DNA from: JBBDSU01 sp040904825
GTDB taxonomy: Bacteria; Actinomycetota; Nitriliruptoria; Nitriliruptorales; Nitriliruptoraceae
Assembly (NCBI GenBank): GCA_040904825.1
Contig: JBBDSU010000058.1
Span: 1 to 64,000, forward strand
DNA: 64,000 bases
Reading direction: 5' to 3'
A model generated the notes under the pieces. It ran no database searches and had not been told where the DNA came from. It worked only from the letters and a program-made list of their open reading frames with translations. The position numbers and the translations under genes are program-made. This document shows, piece after piece, positions 60,912 to 64,000 of the stretch. Position 1 is the stretch's first letter, and each line of letters begins with the position of its first letter.

Positions 60912-62972
60912 GTGAACGATCGGTCGTTGCTGCATCGCAACGCGCGCGATGATGTGCCATTTCGCGTGGTCAGCGACTTCTCACCAGCTGGCGATCAACC
61001 TCAAGCCATCGACCGGATTGTTGAAGCCTTCGGTGACGGTGAGCGTGCCGTGACGCTGCTTGGCGCGACCGGTACGGGGAAGACCTTCACAGCGGCGAAG
61101 GTTCTCGAGCGTCTGCAGCGCCCGTGTCTGGTCATCGCGCCCAACAAGACGCTCGGCGCGCAACTGGCGAACGAGTTTCGCGAGTTTCTTCCCGACAATG
61201 CCGTCGAGTACTTCGTGTCGTACTACGACTACTACCAGCCCGAGGCTTACATCCCCTCGTCGGATACCTACATCGAGAAAGATTCGTCGATCAACGACGA
61301 GATCGACCGGCTCCGCCATCGTGCCACGATGGCGCTGCTCTCACGACGCGACGTCGTGGTGGTGGCCTCGGTGTCCTGCATCTATGGCCTCGGGTCCCCA
61401 TTCGAATACGAAGATCATGTCTTGTGGTTGCGGACCGGGGTTGAAGCTGGTCTCGACGCGTCCCTGCGGAAACTCGTGTCGCTGCAGTACACCCGCAACG
61501 ACCTGGTGCTCACGCGGGGAACATTCCGTGTCCGGGGTGACACGCTCGAAGTATTTCCGGCGGACGACGAACGCGTCGCGCGCATCGAGTTCTTCGGCGA
61601 CGAAGTGGAGCGAATTGTTCGCGTCGACCCGGTGACTGGCGAGGTCTCAGGATCAATCGACGAGTTGGCGGTGTTCCCGGCATCTCACTATGTGTCGTCG
61701 CCGGAGGCCGTCGAGCGCTCTGTGGCGTCGATCGCTGCCGAACTTGACGACCGGGTCGCAGAGTTTCAGCGCGAAGGCAAGTTGCTCGAAGCCCAACGGT
61801 TGCAGATGCGGACGGCATACGACCTCGAAATGATTCGAGAGGTCGGCTTCTGCAGCGGTATCGAGAACTACTCGCGTCATTTCGACGGACGTGAGCCGGG
61901 TGACCCGCCCTACACGCTGCTCGACTACTTCCCTAACGATTTTGTCGTTTTCATCGATGAATCGCATGTCACGGTGCCCCAGATCGGCGGGATGTACTCG
62001 GGTGACCGGTCACGCAAAGACACGCTCGTAGAGCACGGTTTCAGACTGCCGTCTGCGCGCGACAATCGACCACTGATGTTCGACGAGTTCTTGCAGCGCA
62101 TCGGCCAGCGCCTGTTCATCTCGGCGACGCCTGGCGACTATGAACGCCGGGAGTCAGGCGCGATCGCTGAGCAGATCATCCGGCCGACCGGTCTCGTTGA
62201 CCCTGACGTGGTTGTCCGGCCCACAGATGGCCAGATCGACGACCTCATGGCCGAGGTGGCGGCGGGCACTGCACGCGGCCAGCGCGTCCTCGTCACCACG
62301 CTCACCAAGAAGATGGCCGAAGACCTCACTGACTATCTGCTCGACCACGGGGTCCGGGTCCGCTACCTGCATTCCGACATCAACACGGTCGAACGGGTCG
62401 AGATCCTGCGGTCGTTGCGGCTCGGCGAATTCGATGTGCTGGTCGGCATCAATCTTCTGCGAGAAGGCCTGGATCTGCCTGAGGTGTCAGTGGTTGCAAT
62501 CTTGGATGCCGACAAGGAAGGGTTCCTTCGATCTGAGACGTCCTTGATTCAGACGATCGGCAGAGCGGCACGCAATGTTGACGGACGGGTCGTGATGTAT
62601 GCCGACCATGTGACCAACGCCATGCGACGTGCACTTGACGAGACGGGCCGTCGCCGTGAGCGGCAGTTGGAGCACAACCGTGCCCACGGCATCGATCCTC
62701 AGACCATTCGCAAGCGTGTGGGTGACATCATTGAGGCAGTCCGTGCTCAAGAGGCCGGCGTCCAGTATCGTTCCGCGCCGTCGCCAGACGTCGCAATCCC
62801 TGAAGGCGACGCCCAACCTGCTCGCGAAGAGCTGGCGGCGTTGATCCAACGTCTCGAAGAGGAGATGCACGAAGCGGCTGCCAACCTGCGGTTCGAGTTT
62901 GCCGCGCGGATGCGCGACGAAATCGCCGAGTTGCGCCGCGAACTGGCCGCGATGGAGGCAGCCAACGTCTAG
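60912..62972 (+). CDS. uvrB: Excinuclease ABC subunit B
   Basis: Damage-verification helicase of nucleotide excision repair. GTG 60912 with AGGAGGT just upstream gives 686 residues; the frame is open 25 codons further but not family-like. Motifs: LLGATGTGKTFTAAKV (Walker A), the beta-hairpin SYYDYYQPEAYIPSSDTYIE, FIDESHVTVPQIGGM (Walker B), ATPGDYERRESG, INLLREGLDLPEVSVVAILD, QTIGRAARN and a C-terminal UVR domain (LIQRLEEEMHEAAANLRFEF). Confidence 0.97.
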   Translation: MNDRSLLHRNARDDVPFRVVSDFSPAGDQPQAIDRIVEAFGDGERAVTLLGATGTGKTFTAAKVLERLQRPCLVIAPNKTLGAQLANEFREFLPDNAVEYFVSYYDYYQPEAYIPSSDTYIEKDSSINDEIDRLRHRATMALLSRRDVVVVASVSCIYGLGSPFEYEDHVLWLRTGVEAGLDASLRKLVSLQYTRNDLVLTRGTFRVRGDTLEVFPADDERVARIEFFGDEVERIVRVDPVTGEVSGSIDELAVFPASHYVSSPEAVERSVASIAAELDDRVAEFQREGKLLEAQRLQMRTAYDLEMIREVGFCSGIENYSRHFDGREPGDPPYTLLDYFPNDFVVFIDESHVTVPQIGGMYSGDRSRKDTLVEHGFRLPSARDNRPLMFDEFLQRIGQRLFISATPGDYERRESGAIAEQIIRPTGLVDPDVVVRPTDGQIDDLMAEVAAGTARGQRVLVTTLTKKMAEDLTDYLLDHGVRVRYLHSDINTVERVEILRSLRLGEFDVLVGINLLREGLDLPEVSVVAILDADKEGFLRSETSLIQTIGRAARNVDGRVVMYADHVTNAMRRALDETGRRRERQLEHNRAHGIDPQTIRKRVGDIIEAVRAQEAGVQYRSAPSPDVAIPEGDAQPAREELAALIQRLEEEMHEAAANLRFEFAARMRDEIAELRRELAAMEAANV

Positions 62973-62984
62973 GGGAGGACAGGA

Positions 62985-63938
62985 GTGTTGGGGGACATGG
63001 ACACCGTTGTGCTGACCTGCCGCGGACTGGAGCGTTCGTTCGGGCGGCTGAAGGCTGTCGACGGCGTCGATCTCGACATTGCCCAAGGTGAGACCTACGG
63101 ATTGCTCGGGCCCAACGGGGCCGGCAAGACTACGACCATCTCGATGATCGCCGGCTTGCTTGAGCCCGACGCTGGCGAAACTCGTGTTGCCGGGCAAGTC
63201 ATGACCCCGTCGGCGACAGATGCCAAAGCTTCGGTCGGGCTGGTGCCACAGGATCTCGCGATCTACCCCGATCTGACCGCCAGAGAGAATCTCACCTTCT
63301 TTGCTCGTTTGTACCGAATGGAGCGCGATGCCCGGCAAACGCGCGTGAATGAAGTCCTGGATGTCACAGGGTTGGCTGACCGCGCCGACGATCGAGCAGG
63401 GACCTATTCAGGCGGCATGAAGAGGCGCCTCAACATCGGTATTGGGCTGCTGCATCGGCCGACATTGCTGATCCTTGACGAGCCGACTGTTGGCGTCGAC
63501 CCGCAGTCAAGGAACGCAATCTTGGCTTCGATAGAGACGCTTGCAGATGAAGGCATGTCTGTCCTGTATACGACTCACTACATGGAAGAGGCCGAACGAC
63601 TGTGTGACCGGATTGGGATCATCGACCAGGGCAAGGTGATCGCTGAGGGGACCCGCCGGGAATTGATCTCGATGGTCGGGGAGAACGACCTGGTGCGCCT
63701 CGAAGTGGCGGGTGACGCGACACGCGCTGCCGAAGCATGCCGCGGCGTTGCCGGAGTCGGATCTGTTGACGTTGATGACACGGCGGTGGTGTGCCTGGTG
63801 GAGAACGCGGGTGAGCGGCTTGCTTCCATGCTCGCCGCGGTCACTGAAGCCGGAGTGGGTATCAACGGGGTTAGTGTGCGTGAACCCGATCTGGAGGATG
63901 TCTTCCTCCACCTGACCGGCAAAGCGCTGCGAGACTAA
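62985..63938 (+). CDS. ABC transporter ATP-binding protein (ABC-2 type)
   Basis: A 317-residue ATPase. Walker A LLGPNGAGKTT is at 40-50, the Q-loop in VGLVPQDLAIYPDLT, the signature YSGGMKRRLNIGIGLLHRP, Walker B LLILDEPTVGVDP and the switch His in YTTHYMEEAERL. A ~85-residue C-terminal domain follows, as in drug or lipid exporters of the DrrA/CcmA type. The start is GTG 62985 with GGGGAGG upstream; ATG 62997 is possible. The permease gene starts one base after the stop. The substrate is unknown. Confidence 0.93.
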   Translation: MLGDMDTVVLTCRGLERSFGRLKAVDGVDLDIAQGETYGLLGPNGAGKTTTISMIAGLLEPDAGETRVAGQVMTPSATDAKASVGLVPQDLAIYPDLTARENLTFFARLYRMERDARQTRVNEVLDVTGLADRADDRAGTYSGGMKRRLNIGIGLLHRPTLLILDEPTVGVDPQSRNAILASIETLADEGMSVLYTTHYMEEAERLCDRIGIIDQGKVIAEGTRRELISMVGENDLVRLEVAGDATRAAEACRGVAGVGSVDVDDTAVVCLVENAGERLASMLAAVTEAGVGINGVSVREPDLEDVFLHLTGKALRD

Positions 63939-63939
63939 T

Positions 63940-64000
63940 GTGATCAGTGCTGCGCTGACCATCCTCGGCAAGGACCTGCGGTTGCGAGCGCGCGATCGCA
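63940..64000 (+). CDS. ABC transporter permease, N-terminal fragment (runs off the window)
   Basis: GTG 63940 follows the ATPase stop by one base and reads MISAALTILGKDLRLRARDR to the window end. The start ALTILGKDLRLRARDR is typical of the cytoplasmic N-terminus of ABC-2 or CcmB-like permeases. Only 20 codons are present, so the membrane domain cannot be checked. Confidence 0.7.
   Translation, partial: MISAALTILGKDLRLRARDR

Noticed and set aside
1..64000. Prophage, IS element, toxin-antitoxin or defence island
   Set aside because: Nearly every kilobase is housekeeping genes in conserved order; no transposase, integrase or defence motif was seen.

Overview
The window is GC-rich chromosomal DNA of an actinobacterium (Actinomycetota). 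The evidence is the gene content: tlyA, mraZ with AAAGTGG-type boxes, SepF with DivIVA and no ftsA, DUF3040 and DUF2510 proteins, PdtaR-type ANTAR regulator, a PriA-like HisA, and MurE with the meso-diaminopimelate signature. Gene order matches, from memory, three blocks of the Mycobacterium tuberculosis chromosome (around Rv1691-Rv1700, Rv2145-Rv2166 and Rv1536-Rv1633), here joined into one stretch. murB inside the division cluster and the loss of several mycobacterial neighbours argue for a lineage outside the mycobacteria, perhaps Acidimicrobiia; that is inference. Two runs of exactly 100 N (27164-27263 and 50722-50821) show that this is a scaffolded assembly; each breaks a conserved gene (ftsZ, trpB) and puts it out of frame, so the N count is a placeholder.

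Layout. 1-381: end of an rRNA operon (23S 3' end, 5S, terminator). 549-9407: a TPR protein, a RibD-like reductase, a Lys/Ala-repeat coiled-coil protein, a small protein, tlyA, nadK, recN, pyrG and a NUDIX hydrolase. 9520-10499: a DUF3040 membrane protein and a TetR regulator. 10784-30653: the division and cell wall (dcw) cluster from a MraZ-box promoter through mraZ, rsmH, ftsL, ftsI, murE, murF, mraY, murD, ftsW, murG, murC, murB, ftsQ, ftsZ, then pgeF, yggS, sepF, yggT and divIVA. 30718-34604 (minus strand): ileS followed by a putative HExxH membrane protein. 34804-36706: DksA-like zinc-finger protein, lspA, rluD. 37002-40499: dnaE. 40611-52548: histidine and tryptophan genes (hisD, C, B, H, A/priA, F, then hisI, trpE, C, B, A), interrupted by a DUF2510 membrane protein on the opposite strand. 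52582-53438: trp terminator, tRNA-Leu(CAA), pdtaR and its terminator. 53503-62972: thioredoxin-TPR protein (minus), polA, a small beta-rich protein and tag (both minus), rpsA, coaE, uvrB. 62985-64000: an ABC transporter ATPase and the first codons of its permease.

Most genes overlap by 4 bases (ATGA/GTGA/TTGA), so they form a few long, translationally coupled operons for peptidoglycan precursor synthesis and septation, for His/Trp synthesis, and for replication, repair and translation. I see no phage, IS element, CRISPR array, secondary-metabolite cluster or obviously novel system. The points worth following up are local: a CTG start for tlyA, three 10-bp-spaced MraZ boxes on a promoter, a PriA-like HisA, an RG-rich protein beside the rRNA operon, a minus-strand gene splitting the his genes, and the assembly gaps.
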